Positions 9,851 through 17,558 are shown, counted from the stretch's first letter. The stretch is 64,000 bases of DNA from an uncultured Lachnospiraceae bacterium (GCA_946491665.1 CAMLYL010000003.1:1-64000); one strand, 5' to 3'. Numbers and translations are program-made. Notes: generated from the letters alone by a model not told the origin.

Positions 9851-10993
9851 GATCCGGATTTTTTCGATCTCCAGTCTGAGATCATCAAGGCTGCGGTGGC
9901 CATATATCCCATTTGTGATATCACCCCTGAAGCTGTGTCCAATCATACGCTTCCGGTCATTTTCATTGACATTGTATTTTTCACAAAGCGCGGAAAATGT
10001 GTGACGGCAGTCATGGGGTGTATGTTTTTCGATTCCTATGGATTCCAAGGCTGAATACATTTCATTTCGGAAATTTCCGGTTGCGATTGCGAGGAGATCC
10101 CCGTCTCTCCGGATCCGTCTTTTTACCAGGTCATAAATCCCACTGTGGATTGGGACAATACGGTTCTTCCCGGCAGCAGTCTTTATACCGCCCTGGAAGT
10201 ATTTTTCGCTCAGGTTGATCTCCAATGTCTTATATTCTGCAATCCGGAAACCGGAATAACACATGATCAGTAACATTTCTATTATGGGATTGTCTTTATT
10301 TTTCCAGAGTATCTTCAGTTCATTTTCCGTAAAAGCTACACCGTGCTCATCGTCATCTTCCGTGTTAATTTTCACATGGGCGGAATAATCCTTTTCCGAC
10401 AGTTCGCGGATGTCGGCATAGGCATACATCTGGTGCATGAGCGACAGGATCAGTTCCTTGCTTGAGTGCTTCAGAGGGCACTGGTCGATAACGTTCTGCA
10501 GATCTTGGTATCTTAGATCTGCAAATGCCTTATCGTGCAGTGCAGAGCAGTTTCTGAAAGCAGCTCTTGTAGAAGACATACTCGACTGGGAGTATTTCCG
10601 GCTCTGGTCCGTTTCGTATTTCCAGTGATAAAATTCCTCGTATACTTCTGCAAAAGTCTTTTTCTTCTCGGTCAGTTTTTCATCAGCCGATTTGGACAGG
10701 TTATAGTCCGCCAGGATTGCTTGCGCCAGTTTGCTTTCGGAGATGGCGGCAGTGGACGCAAGAGTTTTTTCGTATCCGGGATAATACGTCCCGGCGTGGT
10801 AGGCCGTGAGAACTGCAAAGCCGATCATCCAATCACTCACATAGCAGAGCGCCTTTGGAGTCTTTGGCACGCCGTCCAGAGTAAACTCTTTTGTAGGCGG
10901 ATGGACCGCATAAGGATTCCGGCGTCCTTTGCCAAGATATTTGATGGATCCATATCCGTTCGGAATTTTTGGGTACTTTTTTCTCTTTGCCAT
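9842..10993 (-). CDS. int: Tyrosine recombinase / phage integrase
   Basis: Catalytic region IMCYSGFRIAEYKTLEI, HTPHDCRHTFSALCEKYNV, RMIGHSFRGDITNGIYGH. Stop codon lies inside attL. Confidence 0.93.
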   Translation of the reverse strand: MAKRKKYPKIPNGYGSIKYLGKGRRNPYAVHPPTKEFTLDGVPKTPKALCYVSDWMIGFAVLTAYHAGTYYPGYEKTLASTAAISESKLAQAILADYNLSKSADEKLTEKKKTFAEVYEEFYHWKYETDQSRKYSQSSMSSTRAAFRNCSALHDKAFADLRYQDLQNVIDQCPLKHSSKELILSLMHQMYAYADIRELSEKDYSAHVKINTEDDDEHGVAFTENELKILWKNKDNPIIEMLLIMCYSGFRIAEYKTLEINLSEKYFQGGIKTAAGKNRIVPIHSGIYDLVKRRIRRDGDLLAIATGNFRNEMYSALESIGIEKHTPHDCRHTFSALCEKYNVNENDRKRMIGHSFRGDITNGIYGHRSLDDLRLEIEKIRICY

Positions 10994-11026
10994 AAGACCA
11001 TCTCCTTAAAATGGGTATAAAAATAA

Positions 11027-11154
11027 CAGCCAGCAGGAACGGATGTTCCGCTTGCGAAGGCTGCCGGGTAGATGATACAATATGATTGTTATCTGATTTT
11101 TGTACCTACCCGGTACAGGAGCCGCCTTGGTGTTGGCGCACTGGGGCGGTTTTT
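11027..11154 (+). ncRNA. Candidate structured RNA, three consecutive hairpins ending in a U-tract
   Basis: Hairpin 1 CAGCC(11027-11031)/GGCTG(11059-11063); hairpin 2 CCGGGTAG(11064-11071)/CTACCCGG(11106-11113); hairpin 3 CCGCCTTGGTG/CACTGGGGCGG followed by TTTTT. Confidence 0.5.
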
Positions 11155-11157
11155 AAA

Positions 11158-11185
11158 TTGACAATCTGAGTATATTTGCTATAAT
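11158..11185 (+). promoter_or_regulatory. Predicted promoter of antisense RNA
   Basis: TTGACA (11158-11163), 16-nt spacer, TATAAT (11180-11185). Confidence 0.75.
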
Positions 11186-11191
11186 ATACTT

Positions 11192-11303
11192 AACAGGAAA
11201 GCCGGAAGATAGATGAAGCCTATCCGCTCCGGTGCAAAGTTAACAGTTACTAATAAGCAAGCTGCCTACTCCAGCCAAGAGACAAGGCGGCTTGCTTATT
11301 TTC
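11192..11303 (+). ncRNA. Predicted ratA-like antitoxin RNA
   Basis: From the consensus promoter to the hairpin AATAAGCAAGC...GCTTGCTTATT+TT, 3'-overlapping the convergent toxin gene. Confidence 0.65.
11252..11300. terminator. Shared bidirectional terminator of toxin mRNA and antitoxin RNA
   Basis: AATAAGCAAGC (11252-11262) / GCTTGCTTATT (11290-11300). The toxin stop codon lies in the stem. Confidence 0.7.
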
Positions 11304-11373
11304 TATGATTCAGAATTGCTACAATGAGCATTGCTGTTGTCAGAATGATCATAAATTCTTCATATGTAGACAT
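11296..11373 (-). CDS. Putative holin-like type I toxin (25 aa)
   Basis: MSTYEEFMIILTTAMLIVAILNHRK; AAAGGGTG RBS; matches the holin-like toxin (Hol-Tox) pattern of a short N-terminus, one TM and a basic tail. Confidence 0.82.
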   Translation of the reverse strand: MSTYEEFMIILTTAMLIVAILNHRK

Positions 11374-11526
11374 AAGCATTCACCCTTTCTACAGGATAAG
11401 AACGGATGACTGCACGCCTTTCCAGCTTCCCTGGTAAGCATATTATTCAATTTTGGGTCCCGGCAGCTCTGGAGAGCACCGGGAGATTTATAAAATGTGC
11501 TGAGATATATATAAATTCTCAACAAT

Positions 11527-12213
11527 TTAATTTGATTGACAGGAAGGGCACGGTGAAAACCCATAGTCTATGGCAGATTCCGTGTTATATGCCCAAAACT
11601 CCGTCATATCCAAATAGGGACAATCATAGGAATGATAGTAGTATTCGTCAGGGCCAACAAAGACCACATATCCTAAATATTCCTTCATTTGGCGGTATTC
11701 CGCAACCACATCATTGAAACCTTCTTCAAAAGAACTGTTTGATTCGCGAAGAGCATTGTAGCGATCCTCTAATGTATTATATGAAGCCTTGCTTTCTTCA
11801 ATTGCGACTTCTTGTGAAGATATAGTTCTGATCTGGCGAACAAGTATCACAGAAGAAAATATAGCATATGCGGACACTGCTATAGTCAAAGGAAGTAAAA
11901 AGGTATATTTCCTTTGCTTGGGAATACTTTCCTCAGCTTCTGGAAAAGAAATCAACTTTTTATACATGAAGCATACGAATATAAAGGCTATTACATGGCT
12001 GGGAACCCATATGTTTTCTGGAAGTTTTTCTTCCGAAAATGCAAATATTAAAATAAATCCGGCCAAAAGGCGAGAAAAATAGTATATAAAATATTCTGCT
12101 AAACAAACAAAAAAAGCAGGAAGCTTTTTGAATCGTCTCTTCTTTAGGAAGAGAATAGCAGGCAATACGGATGAAGTGCCAATAATTATAACAAAAGATA
12201 AAAAGTTGTACAT
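11527..12213 (-). CDS. Multi-TM membrane protein with coiled coil and C-terminal Ada-like metal-binding motif
   Basis: Hydrophobic N-terminus; C-terminus YYYHSYDCPYLDMTEFWAYNTESAIDYGFSPCPSCQSN. Located between int and the repressor. Confidence 0.6.
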   Translation of the reverse strand: MYNFLSFVIIIGTSSVLPAILFLKKRRFKKLPAFFVCLAEYFIYYFSRLLAGFILIFAFSEEKLPENIWVPSHVIAFIFVCFMYKKLISFPEAEESIPKQRKYTFLLPLTIAVSAYAIFSSVILVRQIRTISSQEVAIEESKASYNTLEDRYNALRESNSSFEEGFNDVVAEYRQMKEYLGYVVFVGPDEYYYHSYDCPYLDMTEFWAYNTESAIDYGFSPCPSCQSN

Positions 12214-12237
12214 AATAAATCTCCCAACATGGATTTT

Positions 12238-12978
12238 TTAATCTTTAAGCTTACCAATAACTTTCCCCATGCAGACAATATTGTCATACTCTGATACGCT
12301 GATGTTATCAAAATTCGGATTTCGGGAAATCAGCTCATCCTTCCCATATTCTTTGATATACGCTGATCCATTTATAACAAAAATTCCCACATCTCCATAA
12401 TTCATTTCAAGTTTCTGTGAAACCAGAACGGTATCTCCATCATGATAATCCGGTTCCATGGAATCTCCGGATACTTTTATAGCATAATCAACATTTCTGT
12501 TCTCCGAGGTCGCCGGAATCTCAATATGATCCACAATTTCGTTCCCCAGAATAAACACACCGGATCCGGCAGATACACTGCGGAAGTATTCTACCAGGCG
12601 CTTGGCGGCACCGGAGCGATTTTTCATGTTGATGATGGTAGCTGGTATGGTTTTTTGGCAACGATCCAGCTCTTTGTCTAAAACAAGGTCGACTAATTCT
12701 TGGCCATATTTATCCAGATTACGGTATTTATTTATGTGGTTGGTTTCGTGGGCAGTAAAATTATTATCCGATTTACCGTAATAGTCTAATAAATATGACG
12801 CAGAAACATCCAGTACAGAACAAATGCGAACAATTTTTTCTGCATCTGGCTTATTTAGATCTTTTTCCCAGTTGCTTATTACTCCAGATGATTTTACATT
12901 AATTAGTTTTGCAAGTTCGCTTTGCAGAAGCCCCTTTTGCTCCCGTGCGAATTTTATACGTTCTCCGAGCGTGGACAT
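12238..12978 (-). CDS. XRE-family repressor with S24 (LexA/CI-like) peptidase domain
   Basis: N-terminal HTH (LGERIKFAREQKGLLQSELAKLINV); VSAGSG candidate cleavage site; catalytic Ser in KVSGDSMEPDYHDGDTV and Lys in GSAYIKEYG. Confidence 0.92.
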   Translation of the reverse strand: MSTLGERIKFAREQKGLLQSELAKLINVKSSGVISNWEKDLNKPDAEKIVRICSVLDVSASYLLDYYGKSDNNFTAHETNHINKYRNLDKYGQELVDLVLDKELDRCQKTIPATIINMKNRSGAAKRLVEYFRSVSAGSGVFILGNEIVDHIEIPATSENRNVDYAIKVSGDSMEPDYHDGDTVLVSQKLEMNYGDVGIFVINGSAYIKEYGKDELISRNPNFDNISVSEYDNIVCMGKVIGKLKD

Positions 12979-13010
12979 GTCAATCACTTCCTTCCATGTA
13001 ACTTAAGTAA

Positions 13011-13110
13011 AGTATATATCACTAAAACAAGGAAATCAAGAAAATCTTGAAAAAAGTATTGACATTCAAGAATTACATGACTACAATAAAATTAATCAAG
13101 AAAAACTTGA
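13011..13110. promoter_or_regulatory. Lysogeny switch: divergent promoters and three operators
   Basis: Operators TCAAG-N5-C[TA]TGA at 13036-13050, 13066-13080, 13096-13110. Rightward promoter TTGACA(13059)-17-TACAAT(13082). Leftward TTGATT-17-TATACT (13039 to 13011, minus strand). Confidence 0.85.
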
Positions 13111-13130
13111 ATGAAAGGAGATGAATTGAG

Positions 13131-13358
13131 TTGTCGCTAATACCGGATGTGGCAAAAAGAATTTTACAGGAACAGGGAAGAACACAAAAGTGGGTAACTG
13201 AGAAAATGAATTCTATAAATCCATCATTAGAAATGGACAAAAACAAGTTTAGTGCAATTGTTAATGGAAATCGGAAAATGAGCGGAGATGAATTATTGGC
13301 CTTTTGCATGGCATTAGAAATTAGTCCAGATGTTTTCACAGATCAGGAGGTAATGTAA
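13131..13358 (+). CDS. Cro-like XRE DNA-binding protein
   Basis: TTG start with AAAGGAG RBS. Divergent from the repressor; small HTH-like protein. Confidence 0.75.
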   Translation: MSLIPDVAKRILQEQGRTQKWVTEKMNSINPSLEMDKNKFSAIVNGNRKMSGDELLAFCMALEISPDVFTDQEVM

Positions 13359-13361
13359 GGA

Positions 13362-13460
13362 ATGAACAAAAATGATTTTGATAAATATGCATGGTTTTCT
13401 GTTGGAGTTTCGATTGTATCACTTATAGCTGCGATTGTGGCTCTGGCAGTAAAAATGTGA
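13362..13460 (+). CDS. Micro-ORF, single-TM peptide (32 aa)
   Basis: MNKNDFDKYAWFSVGVSIVSLIAAIVALAVKM; GTAAGGA RBS just upstream; below the ORF-track length cutoff. Confidence 0.5.
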   Translation: MNKNDFDKYAWFSVGVSIVSLIAAIVALAVKM

Positions 13461-13513
13461 AGAGATCAGATACAGTATTTGGGTTACAGAATCAGGAAAG
13501 GAAGGTAGGGAAA

Positions 13514-13951
13514 ATGACGTACAAAGAATTGCTTTGGCTCCAGTATCCGGAATTTGTTTCCCCAGACTACAGGGGAGGATGTAGAAGCTGCCCCTCTGTT
13601 TACAATTATGAATCTCCGGAAATCTATGGAGACTGTGCGGATTGTAGCGAATGCTGGGACCGGGAAATCCCGGATAAGATTATCGCAGTTGCCGTCCGGG
13701 AAGGGGAGAGCCTTGGAGGGGAACATTACAATCCAGGGGACAGATTTACCATAACAGGCGTGTTCACAAAGCAGGCGGATTGTCAGGTGCGTGTGGATCG
13801 CGGGAGCGGAAAAGGGATGTATGTTGAGAAAAAAGACTTTCGCTATTACGTTGAGGGACAGGAAGAAAAGCGCAGGCTTCTCATCTCAAGAAAAGAAGCA
13901 ATGGAAGTACTGGGGAAATTATATCACTGCAAAGTAATCATCAAGGAGTGA
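13514..13951 (+). CDS. Cys-rich phage early protein
   Basis: MTYKELLWLQYPEF...CRSCPSVYNYESPEIYGDCADCSECWDREIP; good RBS; overlaps next ORF start. Confidence 0.65.
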   Translation: MTYKELLWLQYPEFVSPDYRGGCRSCPSVYNYESPEIYGDCADCSECWDREIPDKIIAVAVREGESLGGEHYNPGDRFTITGVFTKQADCQVRVDRGSGKGMYVEKKDFRYYVEGQEEKRRLLISRKEAMEVLGKLYHCKVIIKE

Positions 13952-13956
13952 TCAGG

Positions 13957-14151
13957 ATGGAAAAAGAAATTATGAAGGTTCCAGAGGTCGCCCGGATCCT
14001 AGGGTGTAGCGAACAAAAGGTCAGGGAACATATCCGGCGTGGCATCTGGAAATTTGGAGAATGCGTCCCGGCGTCAAAGAAAGGCACAAAACAGGACGAA
14101 TTTAACATTTACCGGAGAAAGTTTGAGAAGTTTATCGGGAGAGATTCATGA
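13957..14151 (+). CDS. HTH excisionase-like protein
   Basis: KVPEVARILGCSEQKVREHIRRGIWKFGECVPASKKG. Confidence 0.7.
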   Translation: MEKEIMKVPEVARILGCSEQKVREHIRRGIWKFGECVPASKKGTKQDEFNIYRRKFEKFIGRDS

Positions 14152-14216
14152 GGATTCTTTTGCTGATCATAATCACCGTGGTTATCCTGGCACTTCTGCC
14201 GGACAACTGGAAGTAA
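14148..14216 (+). CDS. Micro-ORF, hydrophobic peptide (22 aa)
   Basis: MRILLLIIITVVILALLPDNWK; ATGA overlap with the upstream stop. Confidence 0.4.
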   Translation: MRILLLIIITVVILALLPDNWK

Positions 14217-14226
14217 CAATTAAATA

Positions 14227-14378
14227 TCGGTATCCACCACAGCGGGCAGCAGTGCAACCCATAAACAGCATCCTTGTATTTTGACGACCAGGCAGATAAG
14301 AGCGTTGTACATTGTTATTTTTTAACCTCCTTGTTTATCATAAATTTTCCAGCTGCTGTCTGCTGTGGTGGGTATCGG
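14227..14378 (+). repeat. 26-bp inverted-repeat helix (G.U-compatible on plus strand)
   Basis: TCGGTATCCACCACAGCGGGCAGCAG (14227-14252) pairs with CTGCTGTCTGCTGTGGTGGGTATCGG (14353-14378). All five non-Watson-Crick positions are G.U on the plus strand. Confidence 0.7.
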
Positions 14379-14390
14379 AGAAAGGAGAAA

Positions 14391-14696
14391 ATGTTGAAGA
14401 GAAGAATCAAAAACACGCTGATCAGACTATCTGCCGCCGGAGCCTTTATTACTCTCCTGGCAGCAGGATCTTCATTAGGATCCCCGGATTTTATCTGGGA
14501 CGAGCTCCCGGCTCTGATCGGGATCATGGCCGGATCAGGCATCTGGCTCAGTTTGGTTGGATATGCCAATCGGCCCAAACGAAAAGCACCCTCCGCCGAC
14601 CAAAGCAAAGAGGGTGTATGCAAAAATGTGATCAAAAGCAGTATATCACAAAATACTGCGGAAAGGAAGTCAAAATGGAAGACAAAAAGATCGTAA
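14391..14696 (+). CDS. Small phage membrane protein
   Basis: AAAGGAG RBS; MLKRRIKNTLIRLSAAGAFITLLAAG plus a second hydrophobic segment. Confidence 0.5.
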   Translation: MLKRRIKNTLIRLSAAGAFITLLAAGSSLGSPDFIWDELPALIGIMAGSGIWLSLVGYANRPKRKAPSADQSKEGVCKNVIKSSISQNTAERKSKWKTKRS

Positions 14697-14950
14697 CAAC
14701 AGAAAGAGAACTGTCAATGGCTGTTGCACATGCGAGCTTGCTGGTGTGTCACAAGGAAGAGTACAAACATATAAAAGGTACAGACATTATGAGAGTCGCA
14801 GCGTCTATATCTGCAGCAGTAGAAAAACATCTGACCGGGAGAGAAGAGTTTGATCCCGAAGAGTACAGAGCAACGAAGACAATGTACGAAGTTATAGAAG
14901 CGTTAAAATCCGGCGCCGCAACCGTCATAGACATCCGGAGAGAACCGTGA
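14675..14950 (+). CDS. Phage early protein, unknown function
   Basis: MEDKKIVTTERELSMAVAHASLLV...; overlaps neighbours in a tight operon. Confidence 0.5.
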   Translation: MEDKKIVTTERELSMAVAHASLLVCHKEEYKHIKGTDIMRVAASISAAVEKHLTGREEFDPEEYRATKTMYEVIEALKSGAATVIDIRREP

Positions 14951-15252
14951 TAGAGCTGGACAGGGTTCTGGATCTTCTGGAGAATCCGGATCGGATCCTG
15001 ATTACCAGATGTGGGGAAAAGATCTGTTACGGCTACAAGGCAAATATCTGCGGCGCCCATGGAACCAGGAGCCATCTGTCAGATTATGGACTAACCGGAA
15101 ATGAGATTGTACATAAGATCCGGCCTCACATAGAGTACCGGGATCCGCGCTGGGTGGAAAAAGGTCTGGCAGCTCCCCTGATGCCGGAGGAGACGCCAGA
15201 CTACAATTTCCAGGACTTGCAGGGAACCTTTTACTTTGAGATCAAAATATAA
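14947..15252 (+). CDS. Phage early protein, unknown function
   Basis: 101 aa; start overlaps the preceding stop. Confidence 0.5.
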   Translation: MIELDRVLDLLENPDRILITRCGEKICYGYKANICGAHGTRSHLSDYGLTGNEIVHKIRPHIEYRDPRWVEKGLAAPLMPEETPDYNFQDLQGTFYFEIKI

Positions 15253-15410
15253 AAAATGAGACGGCATTTGCAGATGCCGCCCCGGGGAGATACTTAATAA
15301 ATATGTTCAAGCCCATAGTATCATTTATCCCCATAAAAGTCAAGGAAAACGGCGGTTTCAGACCGCCGTAAGCACTTGATAAAGATATTAAAGTTAGGAC
15401 AAATGAGGCT

Positions 15411-16400
15411 ATGACAAAGAGACAGATACGTTCCTTCCGCTCCGGCGAAATCATTGATGTAATGGAACATCACGATGGCAATTATGGAGCTCCCGGAAAA
15501 AAGAGAATAAAGAGGGATAAGCCCACCCGGGAAGCTGTCCAAAAGGTAAACCGGATGAATAAGACACAGCGCTGCCGGTGGAAGATGCTGACCCACATTA
15601 ATCCCGGAGATCTGTTTGTCACCCTCACCTACCGGGTAAAGGACAGGCCGGCATCCATGCTGGTGGCAACAGACCAGTTTGGGAAGATGATCCGGAAAGT
15701 TCGGAATGAGGCTAGGAAGCGCGGCCATGAAATCTTCTGGTTCCGGAACATCGAACACGGGACGAAAGGGGCCTGGCATATCCACCTGGTAATCAATGAG
15801 ATCGGGGGAATGGCGGACATACTCCGGGAGTCATGGCCGCATGGCGGGATCTACATAGAGACAATCAGGCTGAACGATAAGCTGTATGATGAGGATTTTA
15901 CCAGGCTGGCTGCCTACATGACAAAGGATGAGCATACGGAGGGACTCCGGTCAGATGGGACGCCGGCGAAACCCCGGATCCGGGAAGCCAGTTACAGCGC
16001 ATCCCGCAATATGCCACTTACCGATCCGGAAACAGAAAAACTGATCCGCTGGAAGAGCGAGCCGCTGATCCGGAAAGGATACTTTGTCACACGGATCCAC
16101 GAGGGCATCAACCCGGTAACCGGATATAAATACCGGAGATACACATTATTCAGGCTGCACAAGGAGAAGTCATACCATGCAGACAATAAAAATTTTTATC
16201 CAGTCTCAGATCGCCGGCCCCCGGAAAGCTACGGCAAAGTACGGGTATGTGATCGAGAGCCACACGGCCGGGGGCATCCGGACGCTGGTAGAGATCGGAT
16301 GCTTAAAGGACGCAAGCGCAAACCGCCTGACTGCCGCGGCAGCAGCCAGAGCCCTGGCAAGGACACGCCCAGGGGACCGGATCACAATCATCACAGATAA
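15411..16400 (+). CDS. HUH endonuclease / rolling-circle replication-associated protein
   Basis: FVTLTY (motif 1), WHIHLVI (HUH motif), AAYMTKD (YxxK Tyr motif). Confidence 0.82.
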   Translation: MTKRQIRSFRSGEIIDVMEHHDGNYGAPGKKRIKRDKPTREAVQKVNRMNKTQRCRWKMLTHINPGDLFVTLTYRVKDRPASMLVATDQFGKMIRKVRNEARKRGHEIFWFRNIEHGTKGAWHIHLVINEIGGMADILRESWPHGGIYIETIRLNDKLYDEDFTRLAAYMTKDEHTEGLRSDGTPAKPRIREASYSASRNMPLTDPETEKLIRWKSEPLIRKGYFVTRIHEGINPVTGYKYRRYTLFRLHKEKSYHADNKNFYPVSDRRPPESYGKVRVCDREPHGRGHPDAGRDRMLKGRKRKPPDCRGSSQSPGKDTPRGPDHNHHR

Positions 16401-16644
16401 TGCGCAGTTAAAAGCGGCGATAGAGCGGGGATGGGTCGAAAACTGGCGCGCCGCCGGATGGATCAACAGCAAAGGCCGGAAAGTTGCCAACGCAGATATC
16501 TGGAAGCTGATCCATGCCGGGCTGCAGGGGAGAGAAATCCGGATCGACCTGCAGGAGGGAAGCGAATACCGGGAATGGCTGGCCGGGGAGATGGAGAAGA
16601 CGGAGATCCTGCCAGGGCATTCCAAAATTATCCTGCCGGAATAG
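16177..16644 (+). CDS. RNase H-like protein
   Basis: ITIITDNAQLKAAIERGWVENWRAAGWINSKGRKVANADIWKLIHA resembles RNase HI. Overlaps the HUH ORF by 224 bp. Confidence 0.72.
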   Translation: MQTIKIFIQSQIAGPRKATAKYGYVIESHTAGGIRTLVEIGCLKDASANRLTAAAAARALARTRPGDRITIITDNAQLKAAIERGWVENWRAAGWINSKGRKVANADIWKLIHAGLQGREIRIDLQEGSEYREWLAGEMEKTEILPGHSKIILPE

Positions 16645-16791
16645 GCGCAAACCCGCAGAAATCCCGAATGGGAACGGCATTTTGAGGGGAACAGCCCATA
16701 AATGTCCGTTTCTTTCGGATTTAAACACTATAAAAATGCCGGAAACCCGCAGAAATCCCGAATGCGGCGGGCTTTCCGGGAAAGGAGAATC

Positions 16792-17109
16792 ATGTTCGAA
16801 GACATTAACAAATTGAAGTACCTGAAAAAAGCGGAGGAAGCAGTCAAAAAAGCCGGCTATTCCGGCTTCCTGATCGTGGACAGGTCAAAGTTTGCCATCA
16901 CTGGCCGGAAGAACGCGAAAATCTACTTTCTTCCCATCCCGAAAAAGGGAAACGTGAAGAAGTTTGACCGTGCCATCCATGCCCTGGGCGGCGGCGCCGC
17001 AGAGCCAAGGAGGGCAAACCGAGGATACCGCGATTCCGGCACGATCCGCCTGCTTGGCTACATGTACATACCGCTGGAAAAACGCGACAGGGAGAAATTA
17101 GACTGGTGA
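16792..17109 (+). CDS. Phage protein, unknown function
   Basis: MFEDINKLKYLKKAEEAVKKAGYSGF...; GGAGAATC upstream; internal start in ORF 16702-17109. Confidence 0.5.
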   Translation: MFEDINKLKYLKKAEEAVKKAGYSGFLIVDRSKFAITGRKNAKIYFLPIPKKGNVKKFDRAIHALGGGAAEPRRANRGYRDSGTIRLLGYMYIPLEKRDREKLDW

Positions 17110-17531
17110 GCCGGAGCATCCTGCAGGCAGAGAAAGAATGCTACCTCTGCCGGCTGGCCGACGACCAGGCCGGATACTATGGGGAGCTGCCCCACACGGG
17201 GCTGCACCGGCATCATGTGATCTTTGGCCGGGGTAACCGCAAAAAATCAGAGCGATACGGCCTGTGGGTCTGGCTCTGCGTGGCACATCATGAGTACGGC
17301 CCGGAGGCGGTGCACACCAATGCGCGGATCCGGCGGCAGCTTTCACAGGTCGCACAGAAGGAATTTATGAGAGTTTATCCCAACTTAGATTTTTTACAGG
17401 AATTTGGGATCGGCTATCTCGACCCGGATGAAACGCCGCAAACCCGCATAACTACCGGATGCGGCACGGATCGGGTGGAGGATGGATTTACCAGGATCGA
17501 AACAGGGCTGGAAACTGGGATGCCATTTTAA
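17106..17531 (+). CDS. HNH-like nuclease
   Basis: CYLC...GLHRHHVIFGRGNRKKSERYGLWVWLCVAHHEYGPEAVHTN. Confidence 0.7.
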   Translation: MSRSILQAEKECYLCRLADDQAGYYGELPHTGLHRHHVIFGRGNRKKSERYGLWVWLCVAHHEYGPEAVHTNARIRRQLSQVAQKEFMRVYPNLDFLQEFGIGYLDPDETPQTRITTGCGTDRVEDGFTRIETGLETGMPF

Positions 17532-17558
17532 GCTACATATGGCAGCAGGAGGGACACA

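Noticed and set aside
11037-11048. GAACGGATGTTC fits the Firmicutes LexA/SOS-box form GAAC-N4-GTTC upstream of int
   Set aside because: It forms the inner stem of hairpin 1 in the contiguous three-hairpin RNA candidate (11027-11154), so the dyad is better explained by RNA structure. Such a site is also expected about once by chance in 64 kb.
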